DNA from: JBFMDU01 sp034431935
GTDB lineage: Bacteria > Chloroflexota > Dehalococcoidia > GIF9 > JBFMDU01
Assembly: GCA_034431935.1 (NCBI GenBank)
Contig: DAOUCU010000059.1
Span: forward strand, 1 to 64,000
Length of the DNA: 64,000 bases
Reading direction: 5' to 3'
The position numbers and the translations under genes were made by a program. The notes below the pieces were generated by a model. That model did no database searches. It saw only the letters and a program-made list of their open reading frames with translations, and was not told where the DNA came from. Below, piece by piece: positions 49,454 through 57,486 of this stretch (its first letter is position 1; every line of letters begins with the position of its first letter).

Positions 49454-51835
49454 TTGGAAGGCGACCACGGGCGTTCCGGTTTATCCGGAATGCTTTCTCG
49501 TGAGCAGGTCAGGTCGAGCATAAGGTACTCCACCGGTGAAGGGGTGGCGTCGGCGGCGAGTGAAGGAGCGACAGAGGAGTACTATGTTCCCTATGCACTG
49601 GCGGCCGGCGCATCAGCTTCAATTGTCGGTTGGCTGGTTGCTCTGGCGCAGCTGGCGCTGGCACTATGCTATTTAAAGGTCCCCGACTACGTCAGAAAGA
49701 TAGGCAGCCGCAGGCGTTCTATTCTCGTCCTAGTTTTCGTTGATGTTGTCACCTTTCTACCCTTCGTGATTCTTCCGTTCCTGGTCAGAGACTATTTGGT
49801 CCAGACTATTTTCCTGTTTTACATTCTTTCGGTTGTTCCCACCATCGTCGTCGGCCCTATCTGGGCAAGCTGGATAACGGACCTGGTACCAGTGGGGGTT
49901 CGAGGCAGGTATCTGGGCCAGCGACTGACGTTTATGGGAGCCAGCGAACTGGCTTGCTTCATTGCCGCCGGAGTAATATTGAACTGGTTCAGCGGTCAGG
50001 TATTTGTTGGTTTCTCCATTATCTTCACTTTCGCCGCGCTAGCGAGACTGGCCTCATGGTTCATGTACTGGAAGATGAATGAGGTTCCGATAATACGGCG
50101 GGAAGAGGTCAGTCATTTCGGCTTCCACGATGTGATGCCGGCGTTAAAGAATGGCAATGTCGGCCAGTTTATGGTATTTGCCGCGTCTTTGTATTTCACA
50201 ATTTTCCTGGCGTCGCCTTTCTTCGCCGTGTTCATGCTTACGGAACTCAAATTCTCTTATCTGGCGTTTATGATTGTTATCTGCAGTGAGCAGGCGGCGC
50301 GGCTGGTCATTCTCAGGTTCTGGGGAAAGTACGCCGACGCTAGGGGCAGTCTGAAGGTCGTAAAACTGGTATCTGTGGTTATCCCGGTAGTTCCGGCTTT
50401 GTGGCTGGTGTCTCAAAACATCATCTACCTTGTTTTCGTTCAGATAATTACAGGTCTGGCTCTGGCCGGGTTTGAGCTTTGCGCGGCCAATTTCATGTAT
50501 GGGGCGGCGCCAACAGGCGGCCGCATTAAGTATATAGCGTTGTTCCGTTCTCTTAACGGTATAGGGGCTGCGGCTGGTGCTTTGCTTGGCGGATATCTGG
50601 CAATAGTATTGGTCCCCATCTTCGGGCATAAGCTGCTGGCGCTTTTCCTGTTGTCCGGGATACTGCGCGGCGTCGTTGTTCTGAAGTTCCTGCCGCCGAT
50701 AATCGATGTCTCTTTGAAAAGCGCTAAGAAACCGGCGTGGGGTACCTTTCGGCCCAAAGGCATGCTGGCGGATGACGCTATCAGCGATGGTTTTGGCTGG
50801 GGACTGTTATACATACCCGAAAGCATGCGTCGCGATTTGAGTCGTGTTTTCGACATGGACCGGGGGCTTCTCCATGAGAAGTCCCACCCGGGCAGGGAAG
50901 GACTGTTTCAAAGGTGGGCGCGTCTCGCGGAGCGGCATCACGTTGTGGATGGGCCGCCGCCATCGCCGGGATCTGGTCAGCGCGAGGAATTGAGGCGCGC
51001 TGGTCTAATACATCTGGCGGCTGGCCAGGCCGCGGAAAGGCGTGTTAATGGGGAAAAGAAGACGTCTGCAGGTGAAAAAAGCCTGCACTATGGTGAGAGG
51101 TTATGGCACCGTCTCCGGCGGCGGTTCGGAATCGAGACCGCGGCGTCTTCCGCGCAGGCTCGGGCCGGGGTTGCCTTACTTCATAATGTCGAGATCAGGC
51201 AGAAGGTGTCCGAGGCAGCGCTCAGTCAAGGTAATGCTGAGGTCTCAGGTCGAGAATGGCGCAGCGACCTGCGTCAGAAATGGTTGCGGGATGCCCTTAA
51301 ACAGTGTGCGCAGACCGGGGGAAAAGCTCCAGTGGAGACAGGCAAGGCTCGGACTTTCGAGGGGCTACTTCATAACTCACGGGCATGGCAGGCGCACCTT
51401 GGTAAAGCTTCCAAGAATGGTGCAGGCTCGAGTGGCCAGCTTCAGCCAGAAGCCAGGATAGAAGGCCTGCTGCACAGAGATGGTGCACGGGAGGCGTTTA
51501 GGAGCCGGTCAGACGGTAACAGTGTGGGTGACCATGGTGGCAAAACAAGTTCGTCCCATCGTGAAGGACTGCTTTATGATGAACGTGCGTGGGGTAGGTA
51601 TCTTGGAGACTCGGGCAAGAGTTGGGACGCGCATGGTGAGATTGGAAATGTTACCCAGCCCGGTCAGCTTGGTACGGATAGGCGGAACGAAGTCCTGACT
51701 CGCGTAGATACGTGGAGTATGGAAAAACGTCAGGTATGGCGCATCGACAGGAGAGTCTCGGGTAGGGCAATGGTAGCGAGGTTAAGGAGTGGGCTAAACG
51801 AATTCGGTCGGAAGCGGTCCCGTTATTCTTTTTAA
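49454..51835 (+). CDS. MFS-type membrane protein with long hydrophilic repeat tail
   Basis: 793 residues from TTG 49454, chosen because AGGTGATC, eight bases fully matching the 16S anti-Shine-Dalgarno, lies just before it; TTG 49436 and ATG 49490 are alternatives. Residues about 40-430 have 11-12 hydrophobic segments with major-facilitator traits (GVRGRYLGQRLTFMG between helices 4 and 5, an RIKYIALFRSLNGIGAAAGALLGGYL block). Residues about 430-793 are hydrophilic, rich in Gly, Ser, Arg and His, and contain repeated GLLH-type units. The substrate is unknown. Such a tail is not normal for MFS carriers and may face the cytosol (inference). Confidence 0.75.
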   Translation: MEGDHGRSGLSGMLSREQVRSSIRYSTGEGVASAASEGATEEYYVPYALAAGASASIVGWLVALAQLALALCYLKVPDYVRKIGSRRRSILVLVFVDVVTFLPFVILPFLVRDYLVQTIFLFYILSVVPTIVVGPIWASWITDLVPVGVRGRYLGQRLTFMGASELACFIAAGVILNWFSGQVFVGFSIIFTFAALARLASWFMYWKMNEVPIIRREEVSHFGFHDVMPALKNGNVGQFMVFAASLYFTIFLASPFFAVFMLTELKFSYLAFMIVICSEQAARLVILRFWGKYADARGSLKVVKLVSVVIPVVPALWLVSQNIIYLVFVQIITGLALAGFELCAANFMYGAAPTGGRIKYIALFRSLNGIGAAAGALLGGYLAIVLVPIFGHKLLALFLLSGILRGVVVLKFLPPIIDVSLKSAKKPAWGTFRPKGMLADDAISDGFGWGLLYIPESMRRDLSRVFDMDRGLLHEKSHPGREGLFQRWARLAERHHVVDGPPPSPGSGQREELRRAGLIHLAAGQAAERRVNGEKKTSAGEKSLHYGERLWHRLRRRFGIETAASSAQARAGVALLHNVEIRQKVSEAALSQGNAEVSGREWRSDLRQKWLRDALKQCAQTGGKAPVETGKARTFEGLLHNSRAWQAHLGKASKNGAGSSGQLQPEARIEGLLHRDGAREAFRSRSDGNSVGDHGGKTSSSHREGLLYDERAWGRYLGDSGKSWDAHGEIGNVTQPGQLGTDRRNEVLTRVDTWSMEKRQVWRIDRRVSGRAMVARLRSGLNEFGRKRSRYSF
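50864..51703 (+). repeat. Degenerate GLLH-type protein repeats in the tail of the MFS-type protein
   Basis: GLLH-like tetrads start at 50864 (GLLH), 51002 (GLIH), 51080 (SLHY), 51173 (ALLH), 51362 (GLLH), 51464 (GLLH), 51566 (GLLY) and 51692 (VLTR). The three central units are exactly 102 bases (34 codons) apart and share EGLL(H/Y) followed three residues later by A and W or R, e.g. EGLLHNSRAW, EGLLHRDGAR, EGLLYDERAW. The outer units are spaced 26-63 codons. The repeat is at protein level; the DNA is not identical. Confidence 0.7.
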
Positions 51836-51871
51836 GAGGTTTTGGCTCGGATGTTTTGGGGTGGAAGCATC

Positions 51872-51900
51872 TTGTTAGCACGTTGCCTTTCTGATAAACT
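51872..51900 (+). promoter_or_regulatory. Candidate promoter of trpS, close to the start codon
   Basis: TTGTTA, 17-base spacer, TAAACT. It ends nine bases before the trpS ATG, and no Shine-Dalgarno sequence is present, so a leaderless or nearly leaderless mRNA is expected. Confidence 0.5.
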
Positions 51901-51909
51901 ACCTCGAAC

Positions 51910-52911
51910 ATGAAGCGTGTCTTTTCCGGGGCCCGGCCGACGGGCCGCCAGCATATCGGTAATTACCTCGGCGCCATCCAGAATTACGTCAAGTTACAGG
52001 ATGAATACGAGTGCGTCTACTGCGTGGTGGATGTTCACGCGCTGACGACCATGGAGGAGACGGAGAAACTGGCCGAGAATACTCGTGAGATGATGCTGGA
52101 CTGGCTGGCGGCGGGGCTTGACCCTGAGCGCAGCATTCTGTTCGTCCAATCGCACGTGCCTGAGGTGATGGAGCTTCACACCTTGCTGAGTATGGTGACC
52201 CCGCTGGGCTGGCTTCTGCGTGTGCCAACATTCAAGGAGAAAGCACGTTCCCAGCCGCACAATGTCAACTACGGGTTGGTCGGTTATCCGGTATTGATGA
52301 CTGCCGATATCATCCTTTACAAAGCCGAGGTGGTTCCGGTCGGTGAGGACCAACTGCCGCATCTGGAACTGGCGAGGGAGATTGTACGGCGTTTCAACAC
52401 TATCTTCGGCGATACGTTTCTTGAGCCGCAGGCTAAGCTGACTTCATTTCCGATGGTGCTTGGTCTTGACGGGGCGCAGAAGATGAGCAAAAGTTACGGC
52501 AATACTATAGATTTGGTATTGACGGACGAGGAAACAACCCAGCGGGTAATGACAGCGGTTACGGACCCGGCACGCAGGTTCCGGAATGACCCCGGGCATC
52601 CTGATGTCTGCAATGTTTACCGGCTTCACCAGTACTTCAATGCTGGGCAGGCTAGTCTAATTCATAATGAATGCACTTCAGCAAAGCGCGGTTGTGTAGA
52701 CTGTAAGAAGCAACTCGCGGTGAGCATGAATACCTTTCTGGCTCCGTTCCGCCAGCGCCGGGCTGAGTTAGCGGGCCGGCCTGATTATGTGGATGACGTG
52801 CTTGTGGACGGGGCCAGACGTGCCCGCGCCATCGCTCAAGGGACAATCGCCGAGGTTCGCCAGAGAATGGGCTTCCTCAAACTGCCAGCGTCCAGACCTG
52901 TCAATGGTTGA
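51910..52911 (+). CDS. trpS: Tryptophanyl-tRNA synthetase
   Basis: 333 residues, standard bacterial length. Class I synthetase: GARPTGRQHIGNYLGA holds the HIGH-type motif as HIGN (15-18), and KMSKS is at about 191-195 (GAQKMSKSYGNT). YPVLMTADIILYKAEVVPVGEDQ is the tryptophan/dimer region. C-terminal half contains a CTSAKRGCVDCK segment with three cysteines, seen in several anaerobe TrpRS proteins. The downstream IMPase frame begins eight bases before its stop. Confidence 0.96.
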   Translation: MKRVFSGARPTGRQHIGNYLGAIQNYVKLQDEYECVYCVVDVHALTTMEETEKLAENTREMMLDWLAAGLDPERSILFVQSHVPEVMELHTLLSMVTPLGWLLRVPTFKEKARSQPHNVNYGLVGYPVLMTADIILYKAEVVPVGEDQLPHLELAREIVRRFNTIFGDTFLEPQAKLTSFPMVLGLDGAQKMSKSYGNTIDLVLTDEETTQRVMTAVTDPARRFRNDPGHPDVCNVYRLHQYFNAGQASLIHNECTSAKRGCVDCKKQLAVSMNTFLAPFRQRRAELAGRPDYVDDVLVDGARRARAIAQGTIAEVRQRMGFLKLPASRPVNG

Positions 52912-53719
52912 GCTTCCGCAATCGTCAAGCGGCCGCGATATTATGGATGTTGTTGACAGTGCGGCCAGGCAAGCCGGAGCGATTATCAGGGCGAGCTTCC
53001 GTGGCCATAACCAGGTCAAAGTCAAAGGCAGGAGCAATCTCGTTACTCAGGTGGATGTGTCAGCTGAGCAGGCTGTCCTCACAATCCTGCGGGCTGAGTA
53101 TCCGGGATGTCCGGTACTTTCCTAGGAGACGAACAGTAGTACAGAGCTTTCCGGCTATACGTGGATAGTCGATCCTCTGGACGGTACTAACAATTTCGTT
53201 TTTGGCATACCCTTCCTGTGCGTTAACATTGCGCTGGTAAGAGATGGTGATGTTATCTTCGGTCTTACTTACGATCCTCTTCAGGACGAGTGCTTTCGTG
53301 CCCGGGCGGGATCGGGCTGTTTTCTTAATGGTGAGCGGATTTGCGTCTCATCACGCTCGAAATTAGAGGCCGCCATCGTAGGGTTTGACATCGGATATGA
53401 CGTGAAATGGGGTGAGGAGGTATTTGAGTTGGCAAGTTTTCTCCGACCTGAGGTGCATAGCCTGAGGGTGATGGGTTCTGCGGCATTGTCTCTGGCGTAT
53501 GTCGCCTGCGGCCGGCTGGACCTCTATTTTCACAAGTACTTGTATCCGTGGGACACCGCACCGGGGATACTGCTGATCAAAGAGGCCGGTGGTATGGTTT
53601 CAGACTGGAACGGCCAGATGGCCACGCCGCTGACGCGCCAGATAGTCGGGGCGGGTGACGAGTTGAGACGGGAGTTCCTGCAATGGATAACAGGCCGTGG
53701 AATTGAAGGCAGGCGTTGA
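52904..53719 (+). pseudogene. Inositol-monophosphatase family gene interrupted by one in-frame TAG
   Basis: The frame from ATG 52904 to TGA 53719 has 271 sense positions, a normal IMPase length, and is intact apart from TAG at 53123-53125 (codon 74). The codons around it read VLS-stop-ET, where relatives have a glutamate-rich SEE; one base change from GAG to TAG would explain it. Downstream, the metal site WIVDPLDGTNNFVFGIP (D90, D93) and WDTAPGILLIKEAGG (D217) are intact, and no frame shift is present. The enzyme would hydrolyse inositol phosphate or related sugar phosphates. Possibilities: recent inactivation, sequence error, or amber readthrough. It overlaps trpS by eight bases and stops one base from the convergent aminotransferase gene. 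Confidence 0.82.
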
Positions 53720-53720
53720 A

Positions 53721-54914
53721 TTATGTTTTGCCGTGACGGCTCATGAAACTGCCGATCCTTCGGAGGGCCTCTTCGATTTCAGGAAGCGAAGTCGCGTAGC
53801 AACAGCGTACATGTCCCTCTCCGCATCTGCCGAAGGCGGAACCGGGCACCACGGCAACTTTTTCCTCCATCAGTAGCTTTTCGGCGAATTCATCGGAATT
53901 CATGCCGCTCTTGCGTATTGACGGGAAGACGTAGAAAGCGCCTTTCGGTTCAAAGCAGGTGAAGCCGATGTCCCTCAGCCCCTTCAGGATAATGCGTCGG
54001 CGCTGGTCGTATTCTTGAAGCATGCTGGCAGTGTCGGCATCGCCGTTCTTGAGGGCTTCTAACGCCGCCATTTGGCCGACGGTTGGAGCGCACATCATGG
54101 AATACTGGTGAATCTTGGTGATGGCCTCAATCAATTCGTGCCTGGCGGCTACGTAGCCGACTCTCCATCCCGTCATAGCGTAAGACTTGGAGAAACCGCC
54201 GACGAGGATAGTGTTATCTTTCATGTTTGGCAGTGCGGGAAAGCATACCGGCTCGACTCCGTAGACGAGCTCACGGTAAATCTCATCGGAGATGACGAGG
54301 ATATCATGGTCGCGAGCAAACTCACCGATTTCAAGAAGTTCATCTTGGGACATGGTGGCGCCTGTCGGGTTGGCCGGATAGCCGAGTAAAACTGCTTTGG
54401 TTCGCGGAGAGAGTCGCGATTCGACGTCATGCGGACCGATGTGAAAATCGGTCTTTTCCGATGTCGGCACCATCACCGGCATGCCGCCGGCCAGAATGGT
54501 GCAAGCCGGGTAAGCTACGTATGATGGGTCGGGCATAATGACCTCGTCGCCCGGATTGAGAATGGCCCTTAGTGCAAGATCGAGCGCCTGGCTGCTGCCG
54601 GTAGTGATGAGTAATTCTCTGGTGGGATCGTAGGAGACTCTGTAATGCGATTCCAGGTACTTTGCCAGCTCCTGCCGCAGCTCAATCAGGCCGAAGTTTG
54701 AGGTATACATGGTATACCCCTTCTCGATTGAGTAGATAGCGGCCTCCCGGATGTGCCATGGCGTCACGAAATCAGGCTCACCGACACCAAGGGATATGAC
54801 GTCCTGCATGGTCGTAATCAGGTCGAAAAACTTCCTGATGCCGGAGGGTGAGACCATGTTTACCCTGTCGGAGATGGGACTGCGTGTAGTCTTGGTTGAA
54901 TGGCTTGCGGACAT
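53721..54914 (-). CDS. Class I/II PLP-dependent aminotransferase
   Basis: 397 residues from ATG 54914, which has GGAG six bases upstream; a TTG four codons earlier is less likely. PLP lysine K243 in GGFSKSYAMTGWRVGYV, cofactor aspartate in ISDEIYRELVYG, and the arginine in HVRCCYA near the C-terminus for the substrate carboxylate. ISLGVGEPDFVTP and GYTMYTSNFGLIELR are typical of the aspartate/aromatic aminotransferase subgroup (PatA/AspC-like). Substrate cannot be fixed from sequence. It is 24 bases behind an Lrp/AsnC regulator, which probably responds to a related amino acid. Confidence 0.9.
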   Translation of the reverse strand: MSASHSTKTTRSPISDRVNMVSPSGIRKFFDLITTMQDVISLGVGEPDFVTPWHIREAAIYSIEKGYTMYTSNFGLIELRQELAKYLESHYRVSYDPTRELLITTGSSQALDLALRAILNPGDEVIMPDPSYVAYPACTILAGGMPVMVPTSEKTDFHIGPHDVESRLSPRTKAVLLGYPANPTGATMSQDELLEIGEFARDHDILVISDEIYRELVYGVEPVCFPALPNMKDNTILVGGFSKSYAMTGWRVGYVAARHELIEAITKIHQYSMMCAPTVGQMAALEALKNGDADTASMLQEYDQRRRIILKGLRDIGFTCFEPKGAFYVFPSIRKSGMNSDEFAEKLLMEEKVAVVPGSAFGRCGEGHVRCCYATSLPEIEEALRRIGSFMSRHGKT

Positions 54915-54938
54915 GGCTGTCTCCAACGCCGCCGGTGG

Positions 54939-55418
54939 CTATGGCGAGACGGGCAGACGTCTGATCTCTTCGCCGCCTTCGATGATGTCTCCGTCTTCCT
55001 TGTATTTTTTGAGGAGGAAGTGGGTCACGGTGCTTTGAACTCCCTCGATAGGCGCCAGCTTATCGGAGACAAACATGGCGACATCCTGCATTGTCTTGCC
55101 TGACACAAGGACGGCCAGATCATAGGTGCCGGAGACGAGATATACGGAGCGCGCCTGCGGGAATTCGTAAACGCGCCTGGCGATCTTATCGAAGCCCACA
55201 TCCCGCTGGGGCGTGATTTTGACCTCCACCAGGGCCCAGACCTGCTCTTCTCCCAGCTTCGCCCAGTTAATGACTGTCTTGTATCTCAAGATGGTGTGAT
55301 CCTTCTCAGCCTGTTTGATGGCCTCACTAACCTTGCTCACCGGTATACCGGTCATTGTTGCAATCTGATCCGGGGTGGTACGAGCGTTATTCTGAAGTAT
55401 CTCGAATATCTGTTTCAC
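54939..55418 (-). CDS. Lrp/AsnC family transcriptional regulator
   Basis: 159 residues. N-terminal winged helix-turn-helix (ILQNNARTTPDQIATMTGIP, SKVSEAIKQAEKDHTI) and a C-terminal RAM/AsnC ligand domain (VWALVEVKITPQRD, VYLVSGTYDLAVLVSGKTMQDVAMFV). The RAM domain binds an amino acid effector in this family. GTG start. It is encoded directly before the aminotransferase and may control it; a good extended -10 promoter lies 40 bases upstream. The N-terminal helices are a little short compared with E. coli Lrp. Confidence 0.9.
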   Translation of the reverse strand: MKQIFEILQNNARTTPDQIATMTGIPVSKVSEAIKQAEKDHTILRYKTVINWAKLGEEQVWALVEVKITPQRDVGFDKIARRVYEFPQARSVYLVSGTYDLAVLVSGKTMQDVAMFVSDKLAPIEGVQSTVTHFLLKKYKEDGDIIEGGEEIRRLPVSP

Positions 55419-55457
55419 TTGGGCTGTCCCCTTTTAATATACTGGCTTCGATCTTGA

Positions 55458-55466
55458 ATTATAGCA
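55458..55466 (-). promoter_or_regulatory. Extended -10 promoter of the AsnC-aminotransferase unit
   Basis: Reverse strand TGcTATAAT, about 40 bases before the GTG. The -35 is weak. It lies in the 105-base gap after gatA. Confidence 0.6.
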
Positions 55467-55523
55467 AAGCTTAAGCAGATAGTCCTCTCAGTACTCCGGT
55501 ATGAGTCAGCAGACAGCCTTAAC

Positions 55524-56981
55524 TTACAGCGCCGGGCGACGTTTGTGCCAGTCGGTCGCCTGCTCGTAAGTGTAGGCGATGCGTAGAAGCGTCTCTTCGG
55601 CAAACGGCCTGCCCATGATTTGCATGCCGACCGGCAGGCCATTGGCGAACCCGGCTGGTATGGAAATGGCGGGTATACCGGCGATGTTGACTGAAAGGGT
55701 GCACACATCGCTGAGGTACATCTGGAGCGGGTCGCCGACTTTCTGTCCCAGCTTGAAAGGGACGGTGGGTGAGGTGGGAGTAATTAGAGCATCACATTTC
55801 TGGAACGCAAGATCAAAGTCCCGCCGGATCAGTGTCCGCACCTTCTGTGCCTTCAAGTAGTACGCGTCGTAGTATCCGGCCGAGAGTGCGTAGGTGCCGA
55901 GCATAATGCGGCGCTTGACCTCCGGCCCGAAGCCTATCTGGCGGGTTTTCTCGGTGGCATCCCAGATGTTTCTGGCCTCGTGGTAAGAGAACCCGTATTT
56001 GACGCCGTCGTATCGTGCCAAATTGGCCGATGCTTCTGATGGCGCGATGATGTAGTAGACGGCAAGCGCATATTCCGTGTGGGGTAGGGAGAGCCACTCA
56101 AGCCTCGCTCCCATAGACTCAAACTTGGCCAGCGCCTGGTCCAGGACGTCCCTGACTTCAGCCTGCATGCCGGCCACGAAGTACTCTTTTGGCACGCCGA
56201 GGCGCATACCGGTTATGTTCGGGGAAAGGGCTCCGGGGTAGTCGGGGACCGGCTCGGCCACGGAGGTGGAATCGCGCTGGTCGTGTCCCGATATGGCGTT
56301 CAGCATGATGGCGCAGTCGGTAACATCCTTGGTCAGGGGGCCAATCTGGTCGAGGGAGCTGGCGAACGCGATAAGCCCGTAGCGGCTGACACGGCCGTAG
56401 GTAGGCTTCAGTCCGACAACATTGCAAAAGCCGGCCGGCTGGCGGATACTGCCGCCGGTATCGGAACCCAGGGCCGCCAGTGCCTCGTCCGCGGCCACCG
56501 CGGCGGCCGAGCCACCGCTGCTACCGCCGGGCACCCTTGTCAGGTCCCACGGGTTGTGTGTTGGATGGAAGGCCGAGTTTTCGGTGGATGACCCCATGGC
56601 GAATTCGTCCATATTGGTCTTGCCGACGATTACGGCTCGACGCGATTTTAACTTCTCAATCACCGTTGCATCGAATGGAGGCACATAGGTCTCCAGAATG
56701 CGTGAAGAGCAGGTAGTGCGGATACCCTTGGTCGAGATGTTGTCCTTGATCAAGATTGGGATACCGGTGAGATGGTCAACTATGCCGCTCGCCAGGGCAT
56801 CGTCGGCGGCTTTGGCCTGTTCCATCGCTGGTTCTTCGTTGACGGTGACGCACGCTTTGATTTTAGGTTCAACAGCGGCGATGCGGGACAGAACGGCCTT
56901 GGTCAACTCCACAGCTGATATCTTCCTTTGGTGCAGAAGCCGGGCGGCATCGTGGATGGTCAGGTGGTGTAGTTCGGTCAT
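55524..56981 (-). CDS. gatA: Glutamyl-tRNA(Gln) amidotransferase subunit A
   Basis: 485 residues, full length. Amidase-signature subunit that releases ammonia from glutamine for transamidation of Glu-tRNA-Gln or Asp-tRNA-Asn. The Ser-cisSer-Lys triad is exactly placed: K79 (LIKDNISTKGI), S154 (PGGSSGGSAAAV) and S178 (GSDTGGSIRQPAGFC). gatC is three bases upstream; gatB is not in this window, so the complex must be completed from elsewhere. Confidence 0.96.
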   Translation of the reverse strand: MTELHHLTIHDAARLLHQRKISAVELTKAVLSRIAAVEPKIKACVTVNEEPAMEQAKAADDALASGIVDHLTGIPILIKDNISTKGIRTTCSSRILETYVPPFDATVIEKLKSRRAVIVGKTNMDEFAMGSSTENSAFHPTHNPWDLTRVPGGSSGGSAAAVAADEALAALGSDTGGSIRQPAGFCNVVGLKPTYGRVSRYGLIAFASSLDQIGPLTKDVTDCAIMLNAISGHDQRDSTSVAEPVPDYPGALSPNITGMRLGVPKEYFVAGMQAEVRDVLDQALAKFESMGARLEWLSLPHTEYALAVYYIIAPSEASANLARYDGVKYGFSYHEARNIWDATEKTRQIGFGPEVKRRIMLGTYALSAGYYDAYYLKAQKVRTLIRRDFDLAFQKCDALITPTSPTVPFKLGQKVGDPLQMYLSDVCTLSVNIAGIPAISIPAGFANGLPVGMQIMGRPFAEETLLRIAYTYEQATDWHKRRPAL

Positions 56982-56984
56982 CGT

Positions 56985-57275
56985 TCAGTCTTCCAGGACA
57001 GCTCGCACCTTGAAGTAGCCGTCTTCTTTCTGCGGTGCGTTTGACAGGATTTGCTCGCGTGGATACGAAGGCATAACCGCGTCCTGCCGGAAGACGTTCT
57101 GGAGTGGTACCGAATGCGTGGTCGGTGCTATATCCCCGGTATCGAGCTGTCTCAGCACTTCGAAGTTTTCGAGAATGTTTGACAGCTGGGTTTGCATCAG
57201 CTCAATTTCGGCCTCGGTCAGACTTAGGCGAGCCAGAGTGGTAATGTGCCGGACTTCTTCTCGGCTCAGTTTCAT
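56985..57275 (-). CDS. gatC: Glutamyl-tRNA(Gln) amidotransferase subunit C
   Basis: 96 residues, family length. Small linking subunit of GatCAB. LSREEVRHITTLARLSLTEAEIE is the N-terminal signature and PTTHSVPLQNVFRQDA the central one. ATG 57275 has AGGAGCG upstream. It is three bases before gatA. Confidence 0.95.
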   Translation of the reverse strand: MKLSREEVRHITTLARLSLTEAEIELMQTQLSNILENFEVLRQLDTGDIAPTTHSVPLQNVFRQDAVMPSYPREQILSNAPQKEDGYFKVRAVLED

Positions 57276-57323
57276 AGGCTGCGCTCCTGTGTTTCACTGT
57301 GTTCTCGCCAGAGAATGGCAGGC

Positions 57324-57353
57324 ATTATAGCACGTGGCACGAATAGTGGTCAT
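57324..57353 (-). promoter_or_regulatory. Promoter of gatC-gatA with extended -10
   Basis: Reverse strand: ATGACC, 18-base spacer, TATAAT with TGc directly before it. Confidence 0.65.
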
Positions 57354-57364
57354 CTTCATTGAAG

Positions 57365-57394
57365 TTGCCGTGACCGCCGGGAACAAGCTATAAT
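57365..57394 (+). promoter_or_regulatory. Promoter of the EF-G-like gene
   Basis: TTGCCG, 18-base spacer, TATAAT; about 90 bases before the start codon, divergent from the gatC promoter. Confidence 0.6.
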
Positions 57395-57486
57395 GTGCCA
57401 ACGTCCCCAGACTGGCAGAGTTTTCACTGCGCCGTACTTTTTTGTTGCGGAGTATGCCAGACTCAGATCGTAGAGGTTAGATAGAA

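Noticed and set aside
53123..53125. Pyrrolysine or a reassigned UAG in the IMPase gene as the default reading
   Set aside because: A normal RF1 is encoded in the window, other genes such as argH, gatC and rpe neighbours end at TAG without extension, and the position is not one where family members carry lysine-like residues; kept only as a possibility.
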